A DNA stretch of 64,000 nt from Uranotaenia lowii (taxonomy: Eukaryota > Arthropoda > Insecta > Diptera > Culicidae), in NCBI RefSeq assembly GCF_029784155.1, contig NC_073692.1, forward strand, positions 273,835,413 through 273,899,412, read 5' to 3'. The first letter of the stretch is position 1. Each line of letters opens with the position of its first letter. The notes beneath the pieces were generated by a model. The model was not told where the DNA came from, did not search any database, and saw nothing but the letters and a program-made list of their open reading frames with translations. Both the position numbers and the translations under genes were made by a program. Below are positions 34,064 to 45,080 of the stretch, in pieces.

Positions 34064-35107
34064 GACCAACCAACAATCACCCAGAATGCCACCACGGATA
34101 TCACCAACCAACAAACAACAGATGAATGCACCTACAGATCCATCCCATACGTGCCCCATCTGTCTGACAAACTTATCAAAAGTTTCGTGAAAGATTTTCC
34201 GTCCACCAAAATCGCCACGAGACAAATTATAACAGTCGGCCAACTGTTCAGCCAAGTCAAAGATCCAAAACCAAATGGGGAAAAACTAACATCATCTACG
34301 AAATACCTTGTCAAAACGATTGTCCGTGTGTATACATCGGACAAACCAAAAACACCCTGGATCAAAGACTTTCAGGCCATAAAAGTAACATCAAGCTGAT
34401 CGACCAATACATCAAGAAGGAACGCAAAACCAATGGAACAAACGACCAACAACATCAACATATCATTACGAATGCAGCACCAAAGGAAAAGGACACCACA
34501 GCTCTTATCGACCACTGTCTGGAGACGGGACATAGGTTCAACATAACACAGACAAAAATTCTCGATAGCAGTTTCAACACATATACTTTAAAGTTCCTAG
34601 AAATGTGCCACATATTCAATAATCCGAACACAGTCTATTTGAAAACAGATACCAACAATCTTAATGCGATGTACGCTAACATACTAAACAACCTAAAGAA
34701 ACACAATTATAAAACAAAATCTCTCCCGAAAATTGTTAAAAACACCGATTCTCTCCCTCCAACACAAACAACAGACAACAATCAAACAGATACCCAACTG
34801 ACAAACGCAAGCAACACTGCATTTTGAAAAAGCCGTTTGTTCAGTCTTTCAAAATCACCGTTGAAAAGTTCTGTGAGATAGTTTTAAATTTATCATAATT
34901 TTCTATTATTGGTAAGATTAGTTTAGAAATTACATTATAAAAATATCAATTAACAAAATCTAACAGTTCAAGCAGGAAAATCTACAACTAGGCCAGACAT
35001 TAGTCTTCACAAAAGCCACATAAAGATGACTATATTCTAAGTAGGACAAAACAGATTATGCTAAAATCCATTAACTCAACAAAATATGTACAACCTTGTA
35101 GTTTTCC

Positions 35108-35136
35108 CTGAGGATGAGACCAACCTAGTCTCGAAA
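35108..35136 (+). ncRNA. Hammerhead-ribozyme-like motif in right Penelope terminal repeat
   Basis: Plus-strand CTGAGGA (35108-35114), stem II GAGAC pairing exactly with GTCTC around CAACCTA, then GAAAC (35133-35137) and CGTTGG. This fits the CUGANGA/GAAA core reported for the compact hammerheads of Penelope-like elements. The best copy in the window. Confidence 0.6.
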
Positions 35137-35348
35137 CGTTGGATGAAATAAAATAATCCTCATTTCGAAAATAGACTGCAGTGCCGATTTGAGAAAAGAA
35201 AGTCAAAACCACATCAACAAAAACCAGTCGAAATCTGAACAACATAAAATAAAAAGAAAACTTTTTTACAATACATTAATTTAAAAATTGATTCAGTGTG
35301 GTGTTATATGTTGCATCTAACCCAGCTGTTGCATGATGTCCCGTGGTA

Positions 35349-36690
35349 CTTCTTTAAAGTGTCGTCAAAATTCGCGTTTTTTACAGAAATGTAGAAAATA
35401 ATCATAATGAAAAATTCTATAATTTTTTTTCATAAAGGTCAAAGTTACTCGCAGTGTTCGAAAAAGTTGGTCATTGCGTTTATTAAAGATTTAATTAAAA
35501 ATATTGCAAAACAACAAAAATTATTTCGACAGTTTACCAAATGTTTTTTTTTTCAAACCGGGTACATTTCATTAAACTGAAATTTAAAAATGATTCAAAT
35601 TTTATTTTATGAAAATTAAAGATTAATGTATTTTCTAAGATTTGTTCCAACGTCTACAGAGCTCAATGTTTCTGTTTAATGCGCCTTACCAAAATTGAAC
35701 CCTCAGAGCTCCGCGATGGCAACGAACTCGATATCACGCTGGACCAAGTGGACATGCAGAATTTTCCCATTTTTCTGTTTACTTATTCATTTTCAACAAC
35801 TGGCTGGATGGCCCGAATGATGTAAAAGCTCTGGTCGTATTAAGCCAGCTATATAAACGGAGGGAGTGAAATGACATGAAAATGGAAAATATTTTATGAA
35901 TATGGTGGTAATAAAGGTTCCGCGCCCCCTTCTTGTCCAGAATTAAATTTTTGCAACCCCTCAGTGCAGCTTCAAGCAACAACAAAAAAAAAAACGGTCC
36001 ACAAACAGTTTTGTGACCACTTGGCTTGACCGGAAGAGGCGAACCGTGCCAAATATCCTGATTTTCCGGACCGTTTTCGTTTTCGGGAGGATTTGCTGCG
36101 GAGATTTTCGCCACCCCACGCCCTCTGCTGATCCCCACCCTCGGCAGTTATTCATTGTCCTGTTTATTTTGTCCGGCTGGTTGCTCCTATGCATAAATAT
36201 CTGGCATGAATTTGTAAATGTCATCAACCATCTCTGAATTATTAATGCAGGTTAAGTCTGGAATTTGCTAGTGGATAGCTGTGTGGTAAATTCAATTCCA
36301 AATCGTTTCGGCAATCTTTCGTTTTTTTTTGTTGGTTTCTCTGTTTGGATATTTTTATCAGAATTGCTCTCTGTAGAGCAGCTTATGACTACTGTTTTGG
36401 TTTTATTTTTGGAACAGTTCAAACTTGAAAAAAGAGATAGTAAACTGCAAAGGATTTTTTGTAATGTGTGAGTGAATATGAAAGTTAGGATACATTCGTG
36501 TCTAAGTAGACTTTGTAATTAATAAAGATTGAAACGAAAAGTTTATCACTATTTTTAAATAAAACTCGTTAAAGTAGGCTTACCGTAAAGTAAGGTTAGT
36601 CGGAAAAAATCATAACAAGTAGGGAGAACTTGTATGGCCAGACAACATGGATTTTTCGGAAACGCATTGTCCAAATAATTTTTTTTTGTA
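35349..36690. other. Unassigned DNA, part possibly single-copy
   Basis: No transposon ends. A less AT-rich stretch at ~35980-36235 has a 119-codon minus frame (35779-36138) and overlapping frames on both strands, none with recognisable motifs or splice sites. Confidence 0.3.
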
Positions 36691-36719
36691 GGTACATTTA
36701 TTGAACGAGGGTATGTTAC

Positions 36720-37410
36720 ACCCTTTTAAAAACTAATTATTATTTTAAAATAATTTACACTATGATTACAATTTTTCAATGAGTTAGGTTTCGTTGAAAA
36801 ACCAATTAGTAATTTTGTCCTACTCACATCACCATACATAAAACTCTCCTGGCTTATTTTATATTTTATCCTACTCTCTAAGTAAACCTCAAATTCAAGT
36901 AAATTATGATTAATAGTAATTTGTACCTGACAAGTATCACATATTGGTGGATCTTTCTTTTTCATCAAATGTTGATGCGTCAACCTAGAGCGTCCTATCA
37001 AGATTCTAGTAAGGGCTCTTTGCTCATTACGACTACAAAGTGCATAATTTATTTACTCTACAACAGGTTCAAATAACCTCAGTTCGTTAGTAGTAAGCTA
37101 ATTCCAACTTTCTTGCTGAGCTTTCCTCAGTGAACTTTCAACCCGATGAATTATGTCCTGCCCTGGTATACACACATTACTCATCTCACCCGTTCTACCC
37201 GAGCCGGCCAAATTATCTGCAGTTTCGTTTCCCGGTATGCCACAACGACTAGGAATCCATACTAGAACCAGATCTTTTTTTCTTATCAAGGATTCAATAT
37301 TTTGAACGATTGGATGTGACGAGTCTGTGAAAAATACGGTTTTTCCGTTGACACTTCTTGCAATCAATTCGAGCTTCAATTCGGCTTTCAATTCGGCTTA
37401 ATTGCTGATT
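36720..37410 (-). pseudogene. Decayed I-type LINE ORF2 end (RNase H and zinc region)
   Basis: The minus strand from 37391 reads SVNGKTVFFTDSSHPIVQNI and LVWIPSRCGIPGNETADNLAG, the RNase H core with the usual HAG replaced by a diverged SRCG. Then, after a frame change, SRLTHQHLMKKKDPPICDTC and INHNLLEF, a diverged C-terminal zinc motif. The layout equals the younger copy at 33359-34063, but stops and frame shifts are present. It appears to truncate the CCGTCAA MITE that continues at 37440. No target duplication was seen. Confidence 0.75.
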
Positions 37411-37439
37411 TTCCAGCAATTGAGTTTGCTGATCTTTCC

Positions 37440-38890
37440 AGCAAGTTTTGCATCACGCGTTTGTAAACAATGATATTTCATTCATCCAAACATTTATTTT
37501 TATGATTTCAGCTTGTAGAATTTATCGTAGTATTATTTAACCCCTAAATAAATGCAGAATCCTTATTTAAAAAAAATGTGAAATTTAGTTTGAACTGACC
37601 AAAAAATTAATGCAATTGGTGATTTCATGCGTTATGGTCTTTAAGGAATCGCAAATAGATTAAATACTATAAATTTTCATACGTGTTCATAAGTTGCGAG
37701 TTACCCCATTTTCTAATTAGGGTGAAAATCGCATGTTTTTAGAAAATTTAAAATAACTAATGAAACCAATAATTTTTCTAACTATAGGAGAGAGTGGGGA
37801 TACTTGATCCCCTTTTCTTATTTTCACCATATCTTTTTGGAAAAATTTAGCAACTCGCCGTCTTTGACATTTTCTGACAGCTTGTAACTTCAAGTTTCTA
37901 TGTTCCAAAAATTAGAACGATACTTGAACCCGTTGATGAACTAGAAGCATTTTCATGGGAGTAAAAAAATTGTGATTTTTCTGAAGTTAGGGGAGACTTG
38001 ATCCCCTATTGAAAGAGACTTGATCTTTTATTCAGGAAGCCCTAATCCTTGTATAAAAATCAAACAAAACCCCAAGATAGAATGTTAATTGACTATTTTG
38101 GTCATGTTTGTTCTCATTTTACAATTTATAGCAGACATAAGAAGAAAATTCTATAACTTTGTCTCAACGCTACTAACATTGCATACTTAAAGGCGCTATT
38201 TTTTTATAATTAAGAGAAAATTAATTATTTTTGCTCTTTTCTTCAGACAAATGTTTGATAAATATTAGTTTTTGGATAAATATTAGTAATTTCGTAATCA
38301 GCAATCATAACGATCAATTCAGAAGAAGAATATGCCATTTGGAAGGGGGATCAATTGTACCCAACTCTAGGGGATCAATTGTACCCATAATCAACATTTT
38401 AGAAAACTTTTTCCGAAAAAAGTTGAGAGTTTTCCATTGCTTTGAAAATATGGCATTATGAAGTTCATTTTACGCTCGAACGATTGATACATTGGAACAA
38501 ATATTTTTTACATAATTTTCCCATGAAAGGAACATTTTAAAGTGAATAAAAAAGATCTACAAGTTACATTTTGTGAAATTTTTCAAACAAAGTTCAATTA
38601 CTCAAACAATTATTTTGTTAAAATTTTTTAAACTACAAGCATTGTTATTTTGCTCATTTTGGCACATTTTTCTAGAACATTTGATCTTTGTAAGACATTC
38701 CAGTTTCGAGATATAACTAAGGAATCAAGTATCCCCAGGGATCAAGTATCCTCATTCTCCCCTACCAATTTGATGTCCCATCATCCTTAAAACTTTTGAT
38801 GCATAAGGGGTAGGATTAGCTGTGAACACAAATTTTTAAGAAGCCATTGAAGTTGAAAATTTTTGCATGTTGTTGTTGTTCAGTTGACGG
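37440..38890. mobile_element. CCGTCAA-type MITE, left-truncated and interrupted
   Basis: The parts 37440-37794 and 38765-38890 match the inner and right regions of the intact copy at 17594-18557, ending CAGTTGACGG with TA at 38891-38892. The gap is exactly filled by the TA-flanked MITE at 37797-38762. Confidence 0.75.
37797..38762. mobile_element. TA-flanked MITE, 'gatacttgatcccc' family, copy A
   Basis: The ends GGAGAGAGTGGGGATACTTG and AAGTATCCTCATTCTCCCC are inverted, with TA at 37795-37796 and 38763-38764. The word 'gatcaa/ttgatc' recurs at least eight times under the ends and in the middle. 966 bp, no coding. Copy B is its reverse complement at 57893-58867. A third, partial copy flanks the MITE at 39928-40742. 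Confidence 0.85.
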
Positions 38891-39027
38891 TAATTTTTAA
38901 TATTGCAAGTGCTTAGCATGGATCAACGTTAGAAGAAGAATGTATTTTTTTAACTATAGTTACCGAGGGAACTCTTAACATACAATACTTGATTAAAAAA
39001 CATGTCACTAGAAAGTACATATTATAC

Positions 39028-39745
39028 TAGGCTTGCCAGATACTTTCAGAAAAAGCGGGACATATTACGACAAAAAAGCGGGACACAGTCGAAAAAGCGG
39101 GACATTTTAGAAACTCCTTGAAAAAGCTTAATTGTTTTGCCAAACCAAGACCACAGAGAACTAAGACGTATACCATCAGCCAAAATTATTCATAGAAAGT
39201 ACAATAAGATCTTTTTTAACGCAGCTTGGTAGTGCTTAATTTATGCTACATGACGTCGATTTAATCGGTTTTTTGCCGGTTATTTTCCACGGTTCTCGCA
39301 AATTAACACGTTATTTGAGAGAGTAATTCAAGTCCTACATGTAAACGGCTGATTTGATATCACATTAAAAACCTTTATGCAGTAACAAATGTATTTCAAA
39401 TTTTTCTATAAAATTAGAAAACTCAAGAAAACTTCCATCGTTTTATACTATGGCCAATTGAGTCAAAAAAGTTGGTGTATGAAAAAAGGCAATTTGACTA
39501 AGATTCTGTTTAAAAATAAAGATCTATAAACATTTGGAAGCAACTCATACAATATTTTCTTCAAAGTTATTTATTGCATTGGTTGAACGTGCTGTAGGAA
39601 TAATTTTTTTTCCAGTTTTAGTCAGTGAACTTTGCAAAAGTTTTCCATAAAAAAAGCGGGACATTTTGTGGAAAAAGTGGGACGACGGGACATTCAACAA
39701 AAAAGCGGGACATGTCCCTTTTTTGCGGGACGGATGGCAACCCTA
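39028..39745. mobile_element. 718 bp hAT-type MITE with perfect 8 bp duplication
   Basis: The ends TAGGCTTGCCAGATAC and GGATGGCAACCCTA are imperfect inverted repeats. The flanks TATTATAC are identical at 39020-39027 and 39746-39753. The words 'aaaaagcgggacat' recur under both ends. No ORF. Confidence 0.88.
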
Positions 39746-39753
39746 TATTATAC

Positions 39754-40842
39754 GGTAACGATTGACGTATTGGAATAAACATTTAGATTATTATTTTTTC
39801 GTATGGGAAACATTCTAAAGTAATAAAAAAGATCTTAAAGTCACATATTGAGAGATTTTCCAAAAATAGTGCAAGAACCCAAAAATTTAAATTTTTAATT
39901 TTTTTGAAATAACAGGTTTGTTGTTTTGGCGGCATCCATAAATTACATAACGCAAAAAATGCACTTTTTTGACCCCCTCCCCCCCCGTATGTCACAAATC
40001 GTAACGCTTCAACGTACCCCCCTATGAAAATTACGTAACGCTGAAAATTACCCCCCCCCCCCCTCCATCTGCTCATATTTTCAAATACTGATTTTCAAAG
40101 GAGAAAAAAGATTTTAACATGCAATTTTTTTACGTTCTTCAAAACGGAATAATAATCTATCCAAATTATTAGGCGGCTTACTCATTGATGATAAGTCACT
40201 GATAAAAGAAATTAATTGTCTTATTACGAGTTATGCTCTGTGCTTGTTAACTGATGACCTCGTTAACTTTGTTTTGTTCAAGGAGCATAACTTGTTATGA
40301 AAAATATACTCCACTTAGCAATATTCGTCGGAATAATCAAAATAGATTTTTTCTAATCAATTGAGAAAAAATAATAAAATTTCCGTGTTAAGATTGGATC
40401 GAGTTCTTGGGGATAAATGTACCAAATATTCGGTTTTCCAACGGTTATTTCACGGATATCCAATACACATTTTCAGAAGTCTATCTAAGAATCTTTAAAG
40501 AAAAAAGTTTACAAACCAGATTGAATCTTGTTGAAGCTTACAATTTTAAGCTGATTTTGGTTTGCTTATCATTCTGCAAAAATTGCATGGCATGTAAAAA
40601 GCTGCGATTAATCTGAATTTTTCAAGGAAAAAATCGTTACGTAACGATGAGCATACCTCCCCCCTCCCCTATGTCACAATTCGTAACGCTCGAGCTTACT
40701 CCCTCCCCCCCTAGGTGCGTTACGTAATTTATGGATGCCCCCTTTGTTCTATTTGGCAAACTTTTCCAGAACATTAGATTTATGTAAGACATTCCTGTTT
40801 CGAAATATAGCTGAGGAAACAAGTATCCTCATTCTACCCCAA
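39754..40842. mobile_element. Partial third copy of the 'gatacttgatcccc' MITE, interrupted
   Basis: Text at 39757-39927 (for example 'cgattgacgtattggaa') and 40744-40842 ('ccagaacattagat', 'caagtatcctcattct') matches inner and right parts of copy A (38470-38762). The MITE at 39928-40742 sits between them. The left end is missing. Confidence 0.65.
39928..40742. mobile_element. MITE with GGCATCCATAAATTACG ends, copy 2
   Basis: GGCGGCATCCATAAATTACA at the left and TACGTAATTTATGGATGCCC at the right. Subterminal C/G tracts and 'atgtcacaaatcgtaacgct' motifs match copy 1 (14087-14894) in inverted orientation. 815 bp against 808 bp. No coding. Confidence 0.82.
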
Positions 40843-41102
40843 ATAATAAAAGGCCTAATTCAATCCGAAACACATATTTTTAACGGCATCGTATTAGTAG
40901 GGAAAAAGACGCACCAGTTAAGCATAATCGCCGTTTACAGCGATACCAATCATCTAGGAACCAAATTGAAAGTTTACTATGATTCAGGGATCAGATTTAC
41001 GTATTATCACAAAGAAAAAATATGATAAAACACGACTTTTATTTTACGTTGGTGAAAAATTTAAACAGCCAGAAAACAAACCGCGGGGTGGTGAGAAAAG
41101 AA
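40843..41102. other. Short unassigned segment left of the RTE element
   Basis: A continuous frame runs through here on the plus strand (ending 41022) with text such as ETHIFNGIVLVGKKTHQL, but it starts inside MITE sequence, so it may be chance. I do not recognise it. Confidence 0.3.
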
Positions 41103-41111
41103 CAATGGTTA

Positions 41112-44100
41112 TACCTACCTACCTACCTAGACTTCGCCGCCACGAGCTTTTGGGCCTGCCTCTTCTTCGATGCCCATCTGGATTCCAGTCAAGCGCCTCT
41201 CTGCAAATCTCGTTTTCATCTCTTCGCAGCGTGTGCCCAATCCATCTCCACTTACGTTCCCGAATCTCGATTTCTAACGCCTTTTGATGACACCGGCGAT
41301 GAAGTTCAAAGTTTGAGATCCAGTTGCCAGGCCACCAAGCGCGGATGATGTTCCGCAGGAAGCGATGCACTAAAACTTGCAGTTTTCGCGTCGTCACCGC
41401 ATATGTGCACCAAGTTTCACACCCATACAGCAATACGGATTTGACGTTTGAGTTGAAGATTCGTATCTTAGTTTGTAGAGAGATCTGGCGTGAGCGTTAG
41501 ATGTTTCGGAGGCTCGCAAACGCAAATCGGACTTTTCTGATCCGGGTTTCGATGTCCTTCTTGGTACCACCATCAGGCGTAATCTGGCTACCAAGATACT
41601 GGAAGCACTCCACTGTCTCAACCTGTTGTCCAGCAACCACGAAATTGGAACGATTTTCTGTGTTGATTTCCATCGACTTGGTTTTTCCAACATTAATTTT
41701 GAGACCTGCTGCCTTGGAGCTTTCGGTGAGGTCGTCGAGTTTGCTCTGCATGTCTTGTTGTATTTGGGCGAGCAAAACAATATCGTCTGCCAGGTCAAGT
41801 TCGTTCAGTTGCTCAATTGCTGAAGGATTCCACGGCAATCCTCGGTTTGGTCTACAGTCAATCGATCCAGTCAAGATCTCATCCATTACGATGAGAAAAA
41901 GCAGCGGTGACAAAATACATCCCTGTCTCACTCCAGCAGTTACAGCAGTTACCGGGATTGGTTCGGACAAGACACCGTCGTGCAAGACCTTGCACGAAAA
42001 TGCCTCGTACTGTGCTTCGATGAGATGGACTAGTTTCTCTGGGACCTCTCGTCGTCTAAGAGCAGCCCAGATGTTTTCGTGGTTCAGTCGGTCGAATGCT
42101 TTTTCGAAATCAACGAACACCAGCAGAAGAGAGTTCTGGAATTCGTTGATTGGTTCCAGTATTATTCGTAGCATTGTGATGTGGTCCACACATGATCGTC
42201 CGGATCGGATTCCAGCTTGTTGCCGTCGGAGTGTAGCTTCGATTTTCTCCTGGATTCTGTTCAGGATCACTTTGCAGAGTACTTTAAGGGTTGTACAGAT
42301 CAAAGTTATACCACGCCAGTTACCGCACTCTGTTAGGTCTCCTTTCTTTGGGACCTTTACGAGGATACCCTGCATCCAGTCGGCCGGGAGTGTTGCAGTA
42401 TTCCAAATGTCAGGGAAAAGACGGTGCAACATTTGTGCTGACAAGGCAGGGTCGGCTTTGAGCATTTCAGCAGGAATGCAATCGATTCCAGGTGCTTTGT
42501 TGAATTTCATGGCCTTGATTGTCACTTCTATTTCAGGCAGCGAGGGCGCTTCCGAGTTTACGCCATTAATGCGACTTACTGTGGGCGCCTCGAGCTGCGG
42601 GTTCTGTTGGCCATTGCTATTTGTAACTCGGAAGAGTTCTTAAAAATGCTCAGTCCAACGCTTGAGCTGATCTGTTCGATCTGTCAGCAGCTGACCTGCT
42701 CGGTCTTTCAGCGGTATTCTTGCATTAGTCCTTGCACCACTAAGGCGGCGAGATATATCATATAATAATCGGATATCTCCATTGGCGGCGGCTCTTTTTC
42801 CCTCTTCGGCTAGGGAGTTTGTCCAGGCTCTCTTGTCTCGTCTACAAGCTCGTTTAACTGCCTTTTCCAGCTCCGCATATCGTAAGCGGGAGCTGCTTTG
42901 GCTGACCCGGTACATGCCTGCTCAATTCCGACTTTCGCCTTTCTCCGATCATCGATCATCCTCCAGGTTTCATCCAACATCCATTCACTTCGTCTTCCAC
43001 AAACTTTACCGAGAGTACCATGGCTCGTCGTGATAAAGGCATTCTTGATTCCACACCACTGTTCTTCGACTGTTCCGTCTGTCGGCAGCTCCGAGGCTCG
43101 GGATTCTAGCTGTTCAACGTATGCCCTTTTCACCTCTGGATTCTCCAACCGGCGCGCGGCGGACGCCGTATCGACCCAAGTGACCTTATGTGCTGGTCGA
43201 TGGGGGAAGAGCGATCCTCCGATCACCATGTTGTTGTTGCCACAAAATTCTACAAACAGCTCTCCGTTTTCGCTCATCTGTCCTAGGCCATGGCGCTCCA
43301 TGATGCGCTCAAAGTCCTGATTATCGGAGCCAATCTTTGCGTTGAAGTCGCCTAAGTGGATTTGAATGTCACCCTTCGGAATTCTCTCAACCACGCTGTT
43401 CAATCGACTGTAAAACTGCTCTTTATCCTGCAAATCGGCAACGTCAGTTGGCGCATAACACTGGACCATTGTAAGGTTTCTAACCCGTGTTCTGAATCTG
43501 GCTACGATTATTCTTTCGTTGATCGGTTCCCATCTTATAAGGGTCGCATGGGCCTGCGGGCTTTATAGGAAACCAACTCCTCGTTCCTGAGTAGCGTGTT
43601 CTCCTCGTATGTCAGAGTAAAGCAGTACTTACCCAGACTGTGTCTTGTGTTCTCCAGTGTTAGGCCAACGGACTTCGCTCAGTCCCAATATCTCTAGCTT
43701 AAGGCGGCTAGCTTCTTTAGCAAGTTGAGCCAGCTTGCCTGGCTGGGCAAGGGTCAAAACATTCCAAGTTCCAATTCTAGTCCGTGTTTTTATGCTAAAA
43801 GTCGTTGCCAAAGTTCCAATTCGGTTATTTCTTCTCTCAGTTTCCGTAACAATACAAGATATCAGGAGCAGTAGGTTGTTAGCCTAAAGTCCCTATCCCG
43901 CGATGGGGCTGCCATCTTGGACTTAGCTGGCAGGAGCCGCATTTCACAAATTCAGCCGCTCGCTGCGAGACAGACGCTGTTTGAGCCGCCCCTGACCTGG
44001 AGAACAGACGCTCGGTTGTTGTTGCACGCCGCCCCTGACCTGGGGAACAGACGCGTGCGCCACCTTCTCAGTCTGCATGCGACCAAAGCATCTATCGGGG

Positions 44101-44234
44101 TTGGGTTCCCGATCTCCGCTTAGGTTATTCGCATCCCAGCCGGTACCACGGGGAGGTAGAGATAAGAGTTGTGAATAAGAGGTGATATGACCACTATGGG
44201 GTCTCGTGTTGCACATTATCCACTGTTTACCAGC
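41112..44234 (-). mobile_element. Nearly full-length RTE-type LINE
   Basis: A target duplication CAATGGTTA is present at 41103-41111 and 44235-44243. The 3' end (left side) is a short tandem tail, on the plus strand (cctac)n, instead of poly(A), as is usual for RTE-type LINEs. The 3.1 kb length fits the clade. The coding order on the minus strand is APE-type endonuclease, RT, then a C-terminal domain. Several frameshifts and one in-frame deletion inactivate it. Mosquito JAM1-type elements are of this clade; the exact family was not verified. Confidence 0.88.
41119..43811 (-). pseudogene. RTE LINE endonuclease/reverse transcriptase, broken
   Basis: Endonuclease: RIGTWNVLTLAQPGKL and LGLSEVRW (43811-43629), then, after a shift, YAPTDVADLQDKEQFYSRL and HLGDFNAKIGSDN (43469 onward). 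At HKVTWVDT the text jumps to ENPEVKRAYVEQL, skipping the SDH-containing end of the nuclease domain. RT: KAPGIDCIPAEML (42510), NWRGITLI, AGIRSGRSCVDHI, FVDFEKAFDRLNHENIW, GVRQGCILSPLLFLIVMDE, LADDIVLLA, then ECFQYLGSQITPDGGTKKDI, open over 343 codons (42525-41497). The C-terminal part (41433-41119) has LYGCETWC, RKWRWIGHTLRR and RRRGRPKSSWRR. Four frames are needed to read it all. An intact protein would nick target DNA and copy its RNA there. Confidence 0.88.
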
Positions 44235-44255
44235 CAATGGTTACGGAATGTAATA

Positions 44256-44642
44256 AGGCTGGAACAAATATGAATTTCTTCTTTTGTCACCCCCCCCCTT
44301 CGAAATTTTCAAAACCCGAAGGGGGAAATAAATAAAGTTTGAAGTATTTAATGTAAATTTCGAAAAAAAAATTCAAGAATCCAAAAGATTACAAGACGAA
44401 AAAAACAAATTTCGGAAGATGGAAGTTATTCCACCTTTTATATTCTTTATTTTATTGAATTTTTCGACAATAGATTACTTGTTTTTTAGGTTTTGTGCAA
44501 TGCAACTTTGTTGCATACAAGCTTCCGTGCAATTTATTCCAAATTATTTGTTTTTCGCATTATTTTTTATTGTCCCCCCCCCCCCCCTCGCGATGTTCCA
44601 ACTGCGAGTGACAAAAGAAGGATTTGAAATTTGTTCCGGCCT
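44256..44642. mobile_element. 387 bp MITE with AGGCTGGAACAAAT ends
   Basis: AGGCTGGAACAAATATGAAT at the left pairs with ATTTGAAATTTGTTCCGGCCT at the right over about 35 bp, followed inward by C tracts (44289, 44575). No convincing target duplication. No coding. Confidence 0.72.
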
Positions 44643-44739
44643 AATTGATAAATCAAATGTTTAATTACATGTTTATCGTATTTTTGAAAAGCTACCATAC
44701 TTGTTAAAAAAAATCATTTATTATTGCTAAATTTATCGA

Positions 44740-45080
44740 AAATTTCGCTTTTCATAATACACTTTTCTACATCCTTATAGTTAAAACGCCTTCAAGTAGG
44801 CAACGAAATTTAATTTCTTGACTGATATCGTGGTAAACATGGCGGCGGATAGCTTTTTGGTGCACCTTTTTAACTCGAACAATGACGAAATTTGTTAGAG
44901 TTATGCATTGTTATAGTCATTTGTTAGTTAGCAAACAAAAAAGAGTGGCATTTTATTTTGATATTCGGGTTTTCTAAAAAATTAACAGCATTCAAAATTT
45001 GAACGTAGAACAAGTGGTCTTGTGGGCATTCTGTCCCAACTTTGATATGATTGATTTTAGTTAAAATTTGTGAGAAGTAA
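44740..45080 (-). repeat. Dispersed repeat, second copy of the 10.43-11.15 kb family
   Basis: Reverse complement of the outer parts of 10430-11150. This copy lacks the ~370 bp insert that carries the hammerhead-like motif, so it shows the pre-insertion state. Confidence 0.65.

Larger units (their letters stand above)
32722..34827 (+). pseudogene. Penelope-like RT/GIY-YIG polyprotein, truncated and interrupted
   Basis: The RT catalytic motif is YVDDLF (32791-32808), with an in-frame TGA just before it (32785-32787) where related proteins usually carry another residue. Typical downstream text follows: KLPYLDMVVIRNQDQTL, AWYTKPIASGRMLNFHS, HQLKHKINVANNFIGRV. The LINE insertion splits the linker at 33260. 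After 34078 the linker resumes (IPYVPHLSDKLIKSFVKDF ... LFSQVKDPKPN). A one-base shift near 34275 leads into the endonuclease: IIYEIPCQNDCPCVYIGQT (34288-34344), with the paired Tyr motifs and cysteines of Penelope GIY-YIG nucleases, then an open frame to a stop at 34825. An intact enzyme would nick DNA and prime reverse transcription. The N-terminal half of RT is absent. Confidence 0.85.
32605..35246 (+). mobile_element. Penelope-like retroelement with inverted terminal repeats
   Basis: Coding text is RT C-terminus, linker, then GIY-YIG endonuclease, the order diagnostic of Penelope-like elements. About 115 bp at the left (32606-32722) is repeated inverted at the right (35096-35212). Flanks AAATAAAAAGATAAC (32590-32604) and AAATAAAAAGAAAAC (35247-35261) match at 14 of 15 bases, a probable target duplication. 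The RT is 5'-truncated. An I-type LINE tail is nested at 33261-34063. Both terminal repeats carry hammerhead-like cores. Confidence 0.88.
25609..35346. mobile_element. CCGTCAA-type MITE broken into four parts by three insertions
   Basis: The parts are 25609-25663, 28137-28324, 32018-32604 and 35262-35346, together about 915 bp. In order they correspond to the reverse complement of the intact 964 bp copy at 17594-18557. TA flanks remain at 25607-25608 and 35347-35348. The first gap is filled by a mariner, the second by a TA-flanked 3.7 kb element, the third by a Penelope-like element. Nothing of the MITE needs to be missing at the junctions beyond target duplications. Confidence 0.8.

Noticed and set aside
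34064..34255. N-terminal ~64 codons of the 298-codon minus-strand ORF
   Set aside because: They lie upstream of the LINE target duplication, in antisense Penelope DNA, so they are not part of the RNase H protein.
41501..42643. 380-codon plus-strand ORF
   Set aside because: It is the antisense shadow of the RTE reverse transcriptase, whose minus-strand motifs (FVDFEKAFDRL, LADDIVLLA) are unmistakable.
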